A stretch of 64,000 nt of DNA from Renibacterium salmoninarum ATCC 33209 (GTDB lineage Bacteria; Actinomycetota; Actinomycetes; Actinomycetales; Micrococcaceae): positions 558,001 to 622,000 of the forward strand of contig NC_010168.1 of assembly GCF_000018885.1 (NCBI RefSeq). Reading direction: 5' to 3'. A program made the translations under genes and the position numbers. Shown piece after piece: positions 1-8,826 of the stretch. The notes below the pieces were generated by a model, which worked only from the letters and a program-made list of their open reading frames with translations, was not told the origin of the DNA and did not search any database. Position 1 is the first letter of the stretch. Each line of letters opens with the position of its first letter.

Positions 1-87
1 ATGGGATTCCTTACGGTTCTCGATGTTGCCATCATCTGGTTAGTCTGGCGGGAATGGCGTGACTTGAAGAAGAAAGCCAGCGCCTGA
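1..87 (+). CDS. C-terminal end of a small membrane-associated protein (may be partial)
   Basis: Frame 1 is open from the first base to TGA at 85-87, giving 28 residues. There is a hydrophobic stretch (residues 3-16, Trp-rich) followed by a basic tail ending KKKASA. An ATG lies at base 1, but the true start is probably upstream of the window, so this is best taken as the tail of a short membrane protein. It lies upstream of rpsO, separated by 197 bases. No family is recognised. Confidence 0.4.
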   Translation: MGFLTVLDVAIIWLVWREWRDLKKKASA

Positions 88-284
88 TTTTCGCCGTCGA
101 TCTCTTCGGCGAAGTAGTTGTGTCGACAGACTCCGCCCGCACAGCGTAAACTGGAAGCGTGAATCTGGCTGCAGTCCGTGGCGGCTGGATTCCGTGTTGC
201 GTACAGACCGTTGCGGTTAGTCGCAATACGTACCCGTTGACAAGCTGTTAGTCGGGACGCACGGCACAACTCAAGGAGTTACCT

Positions 285-554
285 GTGGCATTAGAAGCCG
301 CTGTAAAGCAAGAAATCATCAAAGAATACGCAACCGGTGAAGCTGATACCGGTTCGCCCGAGGTGCAGATCGCGATGCTCTCCAAGCGCATCTTGGATCT
401 GACCGAACACCTCAAAGTACACAAGCACGATCACCACACCCGCCGTGGCCTGATGGCTCTGGTCGGTCGTCGTAAGCGTCTGCTCACGTACTTGAAAGAC
501 ACCGATATCACGCGTTACCGTGCGCTCATTGAGCGCCTCGGCTTGCGTCGATAA
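285..554 (+). CDS. rpsO: 30S ribosomal protein S15
   Basis: This is the 89-residue S15, the usual bacterial length. It binds 16S rRNA early in assembly of the small-subunit platform. The family signature is present in the middle ([11 protein letters not shown]) and at the end ([13 protein letters not shown]). The start is GTG at 285, with AAGGAG at 273-278 correctly spaced. It is followed by a perfect 21-bp hairpin and then pnp, the conserved rpsO-pnp arrangement in which S15 and PNPase are made from linked transcripts. Confidence 0.97.
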   Translation: MALEAAVKQEIIKEYATGEADTGSPEVQIAMLSKRILDLTEHLKVHKHDHHTRRGLMALVGRRKRLLTYLKDTDITRYRALIERLGLRR

Positions 555-557
555 CAC

Positions 558-602
558 CCTGCTGAGGCCGTGCCTTCCAAAGGAAGGCACGGCCTCAGCA
601 GG
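558..602 (+). terminator. Perfect 21-bp hairpin between rpsO and pnp
   Basis: Bases 558-578 and 582-602 are exact reverse complements with an AAA loop, beginning four bases after the rpsO stop. Only three T residues follow (603-605), so termination would be partial at best. In other bacteria the rpsO-pnp spacer also carries an RNase III processing hairpin, and this structure could serve as terminator, processing site or both. Confidence 0.8.
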
Positions 603-605
603 TTT

Positions 606-753
606 CAACTGAATCATTAGGAGCGGACGAACACTAAGCATTCGCGGTCCTCGGTAGTGGTTTACGGGCAAGTTGCTAAGGCAACGCTCCCCGTGGGCCT
701 CGATCGAAGACCGGGTGCGGTCAAGTGAACGGACGGCTCCTCACACTAGAAAC
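606..753 (+). ncRNA. Probable Actino-pnp leader RNA upstream of pnp
   Basis: The roughly 150 bases between the rpsO hairpin and the pnp ribosome-binding site carry several short complementary GC-rich segments, for example around 640-720, and no convincing ORF. A structured cis RNA class called Actino-pnp is known in 5' leaders of actinobacterial polynucleotide phosphorylase genes, and this is its expected place. Membership is inferred from position and family knowledge only. No covariance model was run. Confidence 0.5.
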
Positions 754-768
754 GGAGGTGACTCTCTT

Positions 769-3009
769 ATGGAGGGTCCCGAAATTCAATTCTCCGAGGC
801 AGTGATCGACAACGGTCGCTTCGGCAAACGCACTATCCGCTTTGAAACCGGTCGCCTCGCCCAGCAAGCTGCTGGCGCCGCGATGGTTTACATCGATGAC
901 GACACCGCGCTGCTTTCAGCAACGACTGCTGGCAAACAGCCGCGCGAAGGTTTTGACTTTTTCCCGCTTACCGTGGACGTGGAAGAGCGTATGTACGCTG
1001 CTGGCCGCATCCCGGGTTCATTCTTCCGCCGTGAAGGCCGTCCTTCGACTGAAGCCATCTTGGCTTGTCGCTTGATGGACCGCCCGCTGCGCCCAGCTTT
1101 CGTCAAGGGCCTGCGTAACGAAGTTCAGATCGTCGTCACCGTGCTGGCGATCAACCCGGACGAACTGTACGACGTCGTCGCGATCAACGCATCGTCGATG
1201 TCCACTCAGCTTTCCGGTCTGCCGTTTTCCGGTCCGATCGGTGGCGTTCGCGTCGCATTGATCGAAGACCAGTGGGTAGCTTTCCCGCGTCACTCCGAGA
1301 TGGAAAAAGCTGTCTTCAACATGGTTGTTGCCGGCCGCGTTGCCGGTGACGACGTCGCGATCATGATGGTTGAAGCTGAAGCTACCGACAACTCATGGAA
1401 CCTGATCAAGGAAAACGGTGCGACTGCGCCGACTGAAGAGATCGTTTCCGAAGGTCTGGAAGCTGCTAAGCCGTTCATCAAGGCGCTCTGTGAAGCACAG
1501 GCTGACTTGGCTGCGCGCGCTGCTAAACCGACCGTCGAATTCCCGATCTTCTTGGATTACCAAGATGACATCTTCGAAGCCGTCAACGCTGCCGCTGCCG
1601 CTAAGCTCACCGAGGTCTTCCAGATCGCGGACAAGCAAGAACGCGACAATGCATCCGATGCGCTCAAGGACGAAGTTGTTTCCAGCTTGTCCAGCAAGTT
1701 CGATGGCCGCGAGAAGGAAATCTCCGCTGCCTTCCGCTCGGTCACCAAGCAGGTTGTCCGCCAGCGCATTCTGAAAGACCAGATCCGTATTGACGGCCGT
1801 GGCCTGACGGACATCCGCCAGCTCACCGCCGAGGTCGAGGTACTGCCTCGCGTACACGGTTCGGCAATCTTCGAGCGTGGCGAAACCCAGATCATGGGCG
1901 TCACCACCTTGAACATGCTCAAGATGGAGCAGCAGATTGACTCGTTGTCGCCGGTAACGCGCAAGCGCTACATGCACAACTACAACTTCCCGCCTTACTC
2001 CACCGGTGAAACCGGTCGCGTGGGCTCGCCCAAGCGTCGCGAAATCGGTCACGGTGCGCTCGCAGAGCGTGCTTTGGTTCCGGTGCTGCCATCGCGTGAA
2101 GAATTCCCTTACGCGATCCGTCAGGTCTCCGAAGCACTCAGCTCTAACGGCTCCACCTCGATGGGCTCCGTTTGCGCATCGACCTTGTCGTTGCTCAATG
2201 CGGGCGTGCCTTTGAAGGCTCCGGTTGCTGGTATTGCGATGGGCTTGGTTTCCGATCAGGTTGATGGCCAGACCCGTTACGCGGCGTTGACCGACATCCT
2301 GGGCGCTGAAGATGCTTTCGGTGACATGGACTTCAAGGTGGCCGGTACGTCCGAGTTCGTCACCGCGATCCAGCTCGACACCAAACTTGATGGCATCCCG
2401 GCTTCGGTATTGGCCGCTGCGCTCAAGCAGGCACGCGAGGCACGCTTGCACATCCTGGGCGTACTCAACGCTGCGATCGATGTACCGGACGAGCTTTCCG
2501 AGTTCGCACCGCGCGTTATCGCAGTCAAGATCCCGGTGGACAAGATCGGTGAGGTCATTGGGCCCAAGGGCAAGATGATCAATCAGATTCAGGAAGACAC
2601 TGGCGCGGACATCTCGATTGAAGATGACGGCACCGTGTACATCGGCGCGACCAACGGCCCTTCGGCCGATGCCGCCCGATCGGCGATCAACGCGATCGCT
2701 AACCCGCAGATCCCTGAGATCGGCGAGCGTTACCTGGGTACTGTCGTCAAGACCACCACGTTCGGCGCGTTTGTTTCGCTCACGCCGGGTAAGGACGGTC
2801 TTTTGCACGTTACCGAGCTGCGCAAGATCAACGACGGTAAGCGCGTAGACAACGTTGATGACGTCGTCTCTGTTGGCCAGAAGATCCAGGTGGAAATCAC
2901 CAAGATCGACGATCGCGGAAAGCTCTCGCTTTCTCCGGTGGTTGCTGAGGACGCCGCAGCCGCGGATTCCGCTGAAGCTGCTGAGCCGGCCGAAGCTGCG
3001 GCCAACTAA
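769..3009 (+). CDS. pnp: Polyribonucleotide nucleotidyltransferase (PNPase)
   Basis: This 746-residue PNPase degrades RNA 3'->5' by phosphorolysis and synthesises polynucleotide tails (in actinobacteria it is also linked to guanosine polyphosphate metabolism). Two RNase PH domains flank a helical linker. They are followed by a KH domain ([10 protein letters not shown] near residue 600) and an S1 domain (about 652-720), with an Ala/Glu-rich tail. ATG 769 is chosen because GGAGGT sits at 754-759. An upstream in-frame start at 673 would read through leader sequence lacking family similarity. The frame is intact. Confidence 0.97.
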   Translation: MEGPEIQFSEAVIDNGRFGKRTIRFETGRLAQQAAGAAMVYIDDDTALLSATTAGKQPREGFDFFPLTVDVEERMYAAGRIPGSFFRREGRPSTEAILACRLMDRPLRPAFVKGLRNEVQIVVTVLAINPDELYDVVAINASSMSTQLSGLPFSGPIGGVRVALIEDQWVAFPRHSEMEKAVFNMVVAGRVAGDDVAIMMVEAEATDNSWNLIKENGATAPTEEIVSEGLEAAKPFIKALCEAQADLAARAAKPTVEFPIFLDYQDDIFEAVNAAAAAKLTEVFQIADKQERDNASDALKDEVVSSLSSKFDGREKEISAAFRSVTKQVVRQRILKDQIRIDGRGLTDIRQLTAEVEVLPRVHGSAIFERGETQIMGVTTLNMLKMEQQIDSLSPVTRKRYMHNYNFPPYSTGETGRVGSPKRREIGHGALAERALVPVLPSREEFPYAIRQVSEALSSNGSTSMGSVCASTLSLLNAGVPLKAPVAGIAMGLVSDQVDGQTRYAALTDILGAEDAFGDMDFKVAGTSEFVTAIQLDTKLDGIPASVLAAALKQAREARLHILGVLNAAIDVPDELSEFAPRVIAVKIPVDKIGEVIGPKGKMINQIQEDTGADISIEDDGTVYIGATNGPSADAARSAINAIANPQIPEIGERYLGTVVKTTTFGAFVSLTPGKDGLLHVTELRKINDGKRVDNVDDVVSVGQKIQVEITKIDDRGKLSLSPVVAEDAAAADSAEAAEPAEAAAN

Positions 3010-3013
3010 TAAC

Positions 3014-4133
3014 TTGGCTGCACAACTACCGCTGATTGCTGCTGGTTCGGACGGTGCGAGCGTTAATAACGCCGCGCCGTCCGGCCAGCGGTTTTCGCAT
3101 TCCCAGTCATTAGATAGTCAGTCACTAGAGCAGTCCTTCCCGGTACAACTTGTCTCGGGGGAACCCGGCAGCGCGATGGTTCGCCGTTCGGTACTGCCAG
3201 GTGGCGTCCGAGTGCTTACTCAGTCGATGCCTGGCCAACGCAGTGCCACGATTGGTTTTTGGGTTGGCGTTGGTTCAAGAGATGAAGCAGACGGCCAACA
3301 CGGTTCGACGCACTTCTTGGAACATTTGCTCTTCAAAGGCACCTCGCGGCGCACCGCCCTTGAAATCGCCTCGGCATTTGACGAGGTTGGTGGCGAGTCC
3401 AACGCCGCGACCGCGAAAGAAAGCACCTGCTATTACGCGCGGGTTTTGGATGCTGATCTACCGATGGCTATTGACGTTATTGCAGACATGGTGAGCTCGG
3501 CAATTCTGGACGCTGATGAGCTCGAAGCTGAGCGCGATGTCATCCTTGAAGAAATCGCGATGGATGGCGATGACCCCACTGACGTGGCGCACGAGAAGTT
3601 CGTTGCAGCTGTCTTAGGCGCGCATCCTTTGGGTAGGACAATTGGCGGCACGCCCGAAGCGATTCTTGCTGTCTCGCGAGAATCCGTACTTCAGCATTAC
3701 CGTCGCTTCTATCGTTCCGAGGAACTTGTCGTCACGGCCGCTGGTGGGCTTGACCATGAAGCTGTCTGCGCTCAAGTTTTCGCCGCTTTGCAAAATGCTG
3801 GCTGGGAATTGGTGCCGGAGGCACTTCCGGTGCCGCGCCGCGCCGTCGTCCCGGCTTCTATCACCGGCCAGCCCGGTCTGCACGTGGTGCCGCGCCAAGT
3901 CGAACAGGCCAACATCGTTATGGGCTGCCCCTCCATCGTGGCCACTGATGAACGCCGATCTGTGATGAGTGTGCTCAATGCAGTTCTCGGCGGCGGTATG
4001 TCCTCCCGACTGTTCCAAGAGATTCGCGAAAAGCGTGGCTTGGTCTATTCGACGTATTCCTTTGCGTCCTAGTACGCAGATGCCGGCTACTTCGGTATGT
4101 ATGCTGGCTGCGCACCGCAAAAGGTGCCGCAGG
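3014..4133 (+). pseudogene. M16 zinc protease, stopped by a nonsense codon and truncated by an IS
   Basis: This is the N-terminal part of a mitochondrial-processing-peptidase-like M16 protease. The zinc motif HFLEH begins near residue 100 and is followed by EVGGESNAATAKEST. It follows pnp by four bases; TTG 3014 is the likely start and ATG 3176 the alternative. The frame reaches TAG at 4070-4072. Beyond the stop the same frame still reads family-like sequence (YADAGYFGMYAG), so the TAG is a point mutation. At 4134 an IS3 element begins and the rest of the peptidase does not reappear after it. Full-length relatives are roughly 420-450 residues. It is non-functional or at best a truncated 352-residue fragment. 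Confidence 0.88.
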
Positions 4134-4164
4134 TGAATCGCCCCGGTGTGTCCGGAGGGTTTCT
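4134..4164. repeat. Left terminal inverted repeat of the IS3 element
   Basis: It is the reverse complement of 5434-5464 with two mismatches in 31 bases, starting TGAATCGCCCCGG. It forms the downstream (orfB) end of the element. Confidence 0.85.
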
Positions 4165-5104
4165 CAGACGATGAGCCTGTCGGCGGCTGCCGTGCTCTGG
4201 TAGTGATTGTAGTAGTGGTTTTCTAGCTCTACTGGTGGGATGTCTCCGCAGTACTGGTAGAGCCTTCGGTGGTTGTACCAATCGGCCCATTCAGCGGTGC
4301 CGATTTCGACTTCTTCTAGAGTCCGCCAGGGCTTGCCGGGTTTGATCAGCTCGGTCTTATAAAGCCCGTTGATGGTTTCCGCCAAGGCGTTGTCGTAACT
4401 ATCACCCACAGAACCGATCGAGGGGCGGATACCGGTCTGGGCCAGGCGTTCGGTGAAGGCCAAGGAGGCGTATTGAGCCCCGGCATCGTGATGATGAATC
4501 ACCCCGGAAATCTCAGCCCCGGCCCGTTCACGACTCCAGATTGCCTGATTAACTGCGTTGAGCACTAGCACGGTGTTCATAGAAGCACTCGCTGACCAGC
4601 CCAGGATCCTCCGAGAGTAAGCATCGATCACGAAGGCAACATAGACCCACCCGGACCAGGTCGAAACATAGGTGAAATCATCTACCCATAGCCGATCCGG
4701 TGCCGTTGGTGTGAAATCACGGCGGACCAAGTCCTTCGCTCGGGCCGCCTTCGAGTCTTTGATCGTGGTGCGTTTGACCTTGCCACGGACCGCACCCTGT
4801 ATGCCAAGTAACCCCATGAGCCGTTCTACCGTGCACCTGGCCACCGGCACACCTTCACGGTTCATCGCCAACCAGACTTTCCTGGTGCCGTAAACCCCGT
4901 AATTAGCGGCATACACCTTCTGGATCACGGGCTTGAGCACCTCATCACGTTGTTCTCGGTGAGATCGTGTTTTATCCACCCATTCGTAGTACGTGGACGG
5001 GGTGGTCTTCACCCCGTCCCAGTAAGCACCTGGCAGATCGACTCGACACCCCACCGCAATCCATTATTCTCGCGGTGACCGGCATGGTCCTTGATGTATT
5101 TCAC
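4164..5104 (-). pseudogene. IS3 transposase OrfB (DDE integrase), frameshifted near its N-terminus
   Basis: Most of OrfB reads from GTG 5054 to 4164. It has the DDE catalytic triad: an Asp in WVDDFTYV, an Asp in HHHDAGAQY and a Glu in NALAETING. Its C-terminus is strongly like IS6110 OrfB. The expected N-terminal segment (VKYIKDHAGHRENNGLRWG) lies in a different frame at 5104-5009 and ends at TGA 5011-5009. One base appears lost in the run at 5012-5020 (GGGACGGGG on the coding strand). As a result the long OrfB frame coincides with the OrfA frame, separated from it by TAA. This copy probably cannot make a normal OrfAB fusion transposase. Confidence 0.8.
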
Positions 5105-5414
5105 GATCAGTGTTGTGGCGGTCGAGTTCGACCGCGAAAAAAGCTGAAGCACTCCGAAGGATCGCGTTCGCCCGTTTCAGCTCAGCGTTCTCACGCCGTA
5201 ACCGTTTCAGCTCGGCCGATTCCGTGCTCGTTGTTCCAGTTCTAGTACCAACATCGATCTCGGCTTGCCGGACCCATTTACGCACCGTTTCCGGCACACC
5301 CACACCCAAAAGCTGGGCAACTTTTTGCATCGCCGCCCACTCCGAAGACGCACCCTCCATCTCCGCACGATCCTTCAACTCCTGCGGATACCGTGTCGTA
5401 GTTTTCCCTGCCAT
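5064..5414 (-). CDS. IS3 transposase OrfA (helix-turn-helix)
   Basis: This 116-residue OrfA has an N-terminal HTH region followed by a leucine-zipper-like stretch (LKRLRRENAELKRANAILR), typical of IS3 OrfA and used for end recognition and dimerisation. A run of six T residues on the coding strand (5142-5137) inside the AFF codons resembles a slippery site. The canonical -1 frame, however, meets a stop soon after, and the OrfB N-terminal segment is in the +1 frame. The programmed frameshift is therefore unclear in this copy. Confidence 0.85.
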   Translation of the reverse strand: MAGKTTTRYPQELKDRAEMEGASSEWAAMQKVAQLLGVGVPETVRKWVRQAEIDVGTRTGTTSTESAELKRLRRENAELKRANAILRSASAFFAVELDRHNTDREIHQGPCRSPRE

Positions 5415-5433
5415 GTCCTGATCCTCTCAAACA

Positions 5434-5464
5434 AGAAAGTCTCCGGACACACCGGGGCGATTCA
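5434..5464. repeat. Right terminal inverted repeat of the IS3 element
   Basis: It pairs with 4134-4164 and ends GGGGCGATTCA. It lies 19 bases upstream of the orfA start, as expected for an IS3 left-hand (promoter) end. Confidence 0.85.
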
Positions 5465-5466
5465 CG

Positions 5467-5580
5467 CGCGTGCTGATCTCGGATGTAGCCGCGGGCCTGT
5501 TGAATAAGACCTTCAACACTGACGCTGTGAAGAAAGACATGCTGGTCGGAATCGCAAAGATCACCGTCAACACCAAGTAG
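5467..5580 (+). pseudogene. Orphan C-terminal gene fragment beside the IS
   Basis: From the IS edge an open frame encodes 37 residues ending at TAG 5578-5580 (includes AAGLLNKTFNTDAVKKD and GIAKITVN). It is not the missing part of the M16 peptidase. The pattern resembles the end of HtaA-type or other secreted surface domains, but that is a weak impression. It is followed by a strong terminator, so it is the true 3' end of a transcription unit whose 5' part has been removed. Confidence 0.55.
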
Positions 5581-5607
5581 ATTTTCCCAGTAACAATTTC
5601 CAGTAAC

Positions 5608-5650
5608 AAAAAGGGTTCGGACCGCCAAGTTGGCGGTCCGAACCCTTTTT
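5608..5650. terminator. Bidirectional terminator with a 20-bp stem
   Basis: Bases 5608-5627 and 5631-5650 are reverse complements. The stem has A5 at one end and T5 at the other, so it works as an intrinsic terminator in both directions. It separates the orphan fragment (plus) from moaD (minus). Confidence 0.9.
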
Positions 5651-5663
5651 GTCTGAGCTAGTT

Positions 5664-5969
5664 TTAGCCGCCGGCAAACGGTGGCAGCACATCTATGACG
5701 TCGGTATTGGCCAGCAGGCTGCCGGTCTGTGCATTCAGTGCGGTCTGGGTCGTCTGATTGGCTTGCAGCTTCAACACCATACCGTTGCGTAAGAACGAAC
5801 AGCGAGGGAGTAAGACCTCAAGCGCGGGTACAGATGCCGAGGCCGACGTCGGATGTTGACGAGCAAGTAGCGTGCATAACTCAGCTAGCTCGACGCCGTC
5901 GGCAATCTCAATGGTCTCCTGCTCAAAGCCGGCAGCCGCGCGCGCCGCAGCAAAGTATCTGATCAACAT
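5664..5969 (-). CDS. moaD: Molybdopterin synthase small subunit MoaD
   Basis: This 101-residue ubiquitin-fold sulfur carrier ends in PPFAGG. The C-terminal Gly-Gly is the site adenylated and thiocarboxylated before sulfur transfer to precursor Z in the MoaD-MoaE complex. Its start lies four bases after the moaA stop, so the two are co-transcribed. Its partner moaE is intact at 21765-22229 in a separate operon. Confidence 0.9.
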   Translation of the reverse strand: MLIRYFAAARAAAGFEQETIEIADGVELAELCTLLARQHPTSASASVPALEVLLPRCSFLRNGMVLKLQANQTTQTALNAQTGSLLANTDVIDVLPPFAGG

Positions 5970-5973
5970 GCTT

Positions 5974-7056
5974 TCAGCCGCCGATAGCGCTCATGCTGCG
6001 CTCCGACTGCACATAGTCCGCTGAATCAAGCCCTACATGATCCATACCGCGTGCTTTAGGCTTGCCCCACATAGCCTCTTGCCAACGCCGGGCGATGGCG
6101 TCGTCGTCCTCCGTGCCCCGCAAGAGGGCCAGCAGATCGGTCTCCTCGCGAGAGAAAAGGCAACTCATTACCTTGCCTTCCGCGGTAATCCGGGTGCGCC
6201 GGCAATCCGCGCAAAACGGTTCAGTCACCGAGGCGATGATGCCAACGGTGCCGAGCAATTTTGATTTTCCAGCGAGCCGGACTTCGAATCGTTCTGCTGG
6301 TGCACCATCGCGTCGCCGGGGGTCGGGGCTGAGGTCAAACCGATTGCTGAGCAAAGCTCGCATGTGTGCTGCGGTCACCATGCCCTCCCGCGTCCAACCG
6401 TGATCGGCGTCCAAAGGCATTTGTTCGATGAAACGTAGTTCAATGCCCCGCGCTAAAGACCAGGCCAGCAGGTCCGGAGCCTCAGCTTCATTGATACCGC
6501 GCATCAGCACCGCATTAACTTTCATCGGTGTTAGCTCGGCCAACAAAGCGGCGTCATTCCCGGCTAAGACCTGGTCCAGGAACGGTCGGCGTGTGAGTTG
6601 TTGAAAAGTGCCTGGATGCAGTGAATCTAAGGAAACGTTGATCCGACTCAGGCCCGCAGCCTTCAGCGAGGCGGCCTTCTTTGCTAGCCCCACAGCATTG
6701 GTGGTCATGGAAATTGGCAGTTCAGGGTGATCTGCTCGAATGGCAGCAATAATCTCCACTAAGTCCGCCCGAACCAAAGGCTCTCCGCCGGTGAGCCGCA
6801 GCTCGCGCACACCCAGCTGCTCGACGCCGATGCGCACGAGCCGGGCAATTTCGACGCCGGTGAGCACTTGGTTTTTTGGCAACCAATTGAGTCCCTCAGC
6901 TGGCATGCAATAGCTGCAGCGCAGATTGCATTTGTCCGTCAGTGAGATCCTTAGATCAGTGGCCCTGCGGCCAAACCAGTCCAGCAACCCGGCGCTGATC
7001 GCCGCGGGCGCATCCGCCGGGCGGGCGATGGCGGTCGGGGAGCTGGTCGAGGACAT
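5974..7056 (-). CDS. moaA: GTP 3',8-cyclase MoaA
   Basis: This 360-residue radical SAM enzyme carries out the first step of molybdenum cofactor synthesis (GTP to 3',8-cyclo-7,8-dihydro-GTP). The N-terminal radical SAM cluster cysteines are C43, C47 and C50 (CNLRCSYC). The second cluster cysteines are C282, C285 and C299 in FCADCRRTR...KVMSC. The chain ends in Gly-Gly as in functional MoaA. It is first in the moaA-moaD operon, divergent from modA across about 120 bases that probably hold both promoters. Confidence 0.95.
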   Translation of the reverse strand: MSSTSSPTAIARPADAPAAISAGLLDWFGRRATDLRISLTDKCNLRCSYCMPAEGLNWLPKNQVLTGVEIARLVRIGVEQLGVRELRLTGGEPLVRADLVEIIAAIRADHPELPISMTTNAVGLAKKAASLKAAGLSRINVSLDSLHPGTFQQLTRRPFLDQVLAGNDAALLAELTPMKVNAVLMRGINEAEAPDLLAWSLARGIELRFIEQMPLDADHGWTREGMVTAAHMRALLSNRFDLSPDPRRRDGAPAERFEVRLAGKSKLLGTVGIIASVTEPFCADCRRTRITAEGKVMSCLFSREETDLLALLRGTEDDDAIARRWQEAMWGKPKARGMDHVGLDSADYVQSERSMSAIGG

Positions 7057-7177
7057 GTATCTACGCTACGCCACAGCGAGGGTTTCGCGGCAAGGAAAGC
7101 TTACGAGTCCAAGACATTCCAGCCGATTCGCACGATGGGTACTGGGCAGAGTCCGAGCGAGCGCATAAGGTCAAGTC

Positions 7178-8008
7178 ATGACTTATCGCGCACGTACTGC
7201 CACTGTTGGCCTGATCGCGGCCGTTGCCATTCCGGCACTTGCTGCTTGCTCGGCTCCCGCTCCCGCCGGATCGAGCCAGGCATCGGGCTCGAGCGCCGCC
7301 GCGACCGGCCAAATTACCGTTTTCGCGGCAGCCTCATTGACCGATGTCATGAAAACTTTGACCGATAAATATCATCAAGAAACCCCTGGCGTGCAGTTCA
7401 CCTTGAGTTACGCGGCAAGTTCACAATTGGTTCCACAGCTGACTTCTGGTGCTTCCGCTGATGTTTTAGTCACCGCTGACGAAGCATCCATTGCGGCAAT
7501 CCCGCAAAATACCATCCTGGCTCCAGGGACGACCATTATTGCGAGCAATGAAATTGCCTTGGCCGTGGCTCCCGGTAATCCGGGCAAGATCGGTTCGCTC
7601 GAAGACGCCAGTAAGGACAGCAAGATTGCGGTTTGTGCTCCAGCGGTTCCTTGTGGACGGGCAGCTCAGCGCGTGCTGGATGCGGCTAAATTGTCCCTGA
7701 ACGGACCAAGCCAGGAAAACGCTGTGCGTGCCGTCCTGACTAAAGCCTCGGCAGGCCAAGTCGACGCCGGATTTGTTTACAGTACTGATGTAAAAGCTGC
7801 CGCGAGTCAGGGTCTGACAAGCGTGAAGCTCAATGACCCCTCGCCGAACAAATATCCGATGGCCTTGACCACTGCAGCTGCTAAGAAGCCAGAGGTTTTG
7901 GGTTTCAAGACCTGGCTGGCTGGACCAGAAGCCGCCGGAATCTTGGCCGACGCCGGGTTCGGACCGGGCAGTGCAAGTACCGCGAGCGGTACCGCCTCCG
8001 GCAAGTAA
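7178..8008 (+). CDS. modA: Molybdate ABC transporter substrate-binding lipoprotein ModA
   Basis: This 276-residue extracytoplasmic binding protein begins with a lipoprotein signal peptide (LAAC lipobox, C24). The mature start VFAAASLTDVM is the classic ModA signature, and the Ser and Asn contacts of the molybdate pocket fall in this family pattern. It overlaps modB by one base (TAATG). Transport also needs an ATPase, which is not encoded next to it. Confidence 0.95.
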   Translation: MTYRARTATVGLIAAVAIPALAACSAPAPAGSSQASGSSAAATGQITVFAAASLTDVMKTLTDKYHQETPGVQFTLSYAASSQLVPQLTSGASADVLVTADEASIAAIPQNTILAPGTTIIASNEIALAVAPGNPGKIGSLEDASKDSKIAVCAPAVPCGRAAQRVLDAAKLSLNGPSQENAVRAVLTKASAGQVDAGFVYSTDVKAAASQGLTSVKLNDPSPNKYPMALTTAAAKKPEVLGFKTWLAGPEAAGILADAGFGPGSASTASGTASGK

Positions 8009-8826
8009 TGCGTCAGTTCGTCTCCTCAACGGTGCCCCGGTGGCTCTGGGCCCCGGTGGGCATCGGCCTCTTTTTATTGGCCGGACCGTTGGTCGCTCTT
8101 GTTGTGCGGGCGCCATGGTCAGACCTGCCATCGCTGCTGACTAGCCCCGAGGCGCTGCAGTCCCTGAGCTTGTCTTTGCTCACTTCCGCGGCGTCTACCC
8201 TGGTTTGCCTACTCTTGGGTACGCCATTGGCCGTGGTGTTGAGCAAGGTGAGGGCCTGGTGGATTGGACCCGCCAGAGGTCTTTTGCTTATTCCGTTGGT
8301 TTTGTCGCCGGTGGTCTCGGGCATCGCATTGCTTTATTTTTGGGGTCGCAACGGGCTTTTCGGCTCGGTGCTTAGCCAGTTCGGGATCGACGTCGGATTT
8401 AGCCCGTGGGCCGTCATTTTGGTGCAAGTCTTCGTCTCCTTGCCGTTTTTCGTGATCTCAGCGCTGACTAGTCTCAATGCAGTTGATCCGGAGCTGGAAA
8501 TGGTTGCCGCAACGAGTGGTGCCAATGCCGGGCAAATTCTGCGCCACATTACTGCTCCGCTGGCGATGCCCGGAATTCTGGTTGGCTCGTTATTAGCGTT
8601 CGCTAGATCCCTGGGGGAGTACGGGGCAACTATCACTTTTGCTGGTTCGATTGCGGGCCGAACGCGCACCTTGCCGCTGCAAATTGAACTCAGTCTCAAC
8701 TCCAACCAGCCGCAGGCTGCACTGGGTATTTCGTTGATGTTGATTGCGATCTATTTGATCGTTTTGTTGTTGGCCAGAATCGGCACCAGCACGCTGCTGC
8801 CAGCGCCATTGCGGCCGGGACGCTGA
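8008..8826 (+). CDS. modB: Molybdate ABC transporter permease ModB
   Basis: This 272-residue inner-membrane permease has about six TM helices and a binding-protein-dependent transport (EAA-like) loop around SGANAGQILRHITAPLAMPGI. LPFFVISA and RSLGEYGATITFAGSI are typical of ModB/CysT permeases. It is translationally coupled to modA. No modC ATPase follows: the next gene is on the opposite strand and its 3' end overlaps modB by 76 bases. Confidence 0.93.
   Translation: MRQFVSSTVPRWLWAPVGIGLFLLAGPLVALVVRAPWSDLPSLLTSPEALQSLSLSLLTSAASTLVCLLLGTPLAVVLSKVRAWWIGPARGLLLIPLVLSPVVSGIALLYFWGRNGLFGSVLSQFGIDVGFSPWAVILVQVFVSLPFFVISALTSLNAVDPELEMVAATSGANAGQILRHITAPLAMPGILVGSLLAFARSLGEYGATITFAGSIAGRTRTLPLQIELSLNSNQPQAALGISLMLIAIYLIVLLLARIGTSTLLPAPLRPGR

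Larger units (their letters stand above)
4134..5464 (-). mobile_element. IS3-family insertion sequence (IS6110/IS994-like)
   Basis: The element is 1331 bp, bounded by terminal inverted repeats of about 31 bp (4134-4164 and 5434-5464; the first 24 bases match perfectly) with TG...CA ends. On the minus strand it carries orfA (helix-turn-helix) and orfB (DDE integrase) that closely resemble the IS6110 transposase. R. salmoninarum IS994 is of this type, from recollection. The 3-bp flanks differ (AGG left, CGC right), so there is no target-site duplication. Together with unrelated flanking genes this suggests recombination between two copies. Confidence 0.9.

Noticed and set aside
1393..2808. 471-codon open frame antisense to pnp
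   Set aside because: No family-like sequence. It mirrors the codon bias of pnp, which is complete on the other strand.
5600..5660. Large inverted repeat as an IS end
   Set aside because: The A5/T5 tracts and location between converging genes mark it as a bidirectional terminator.
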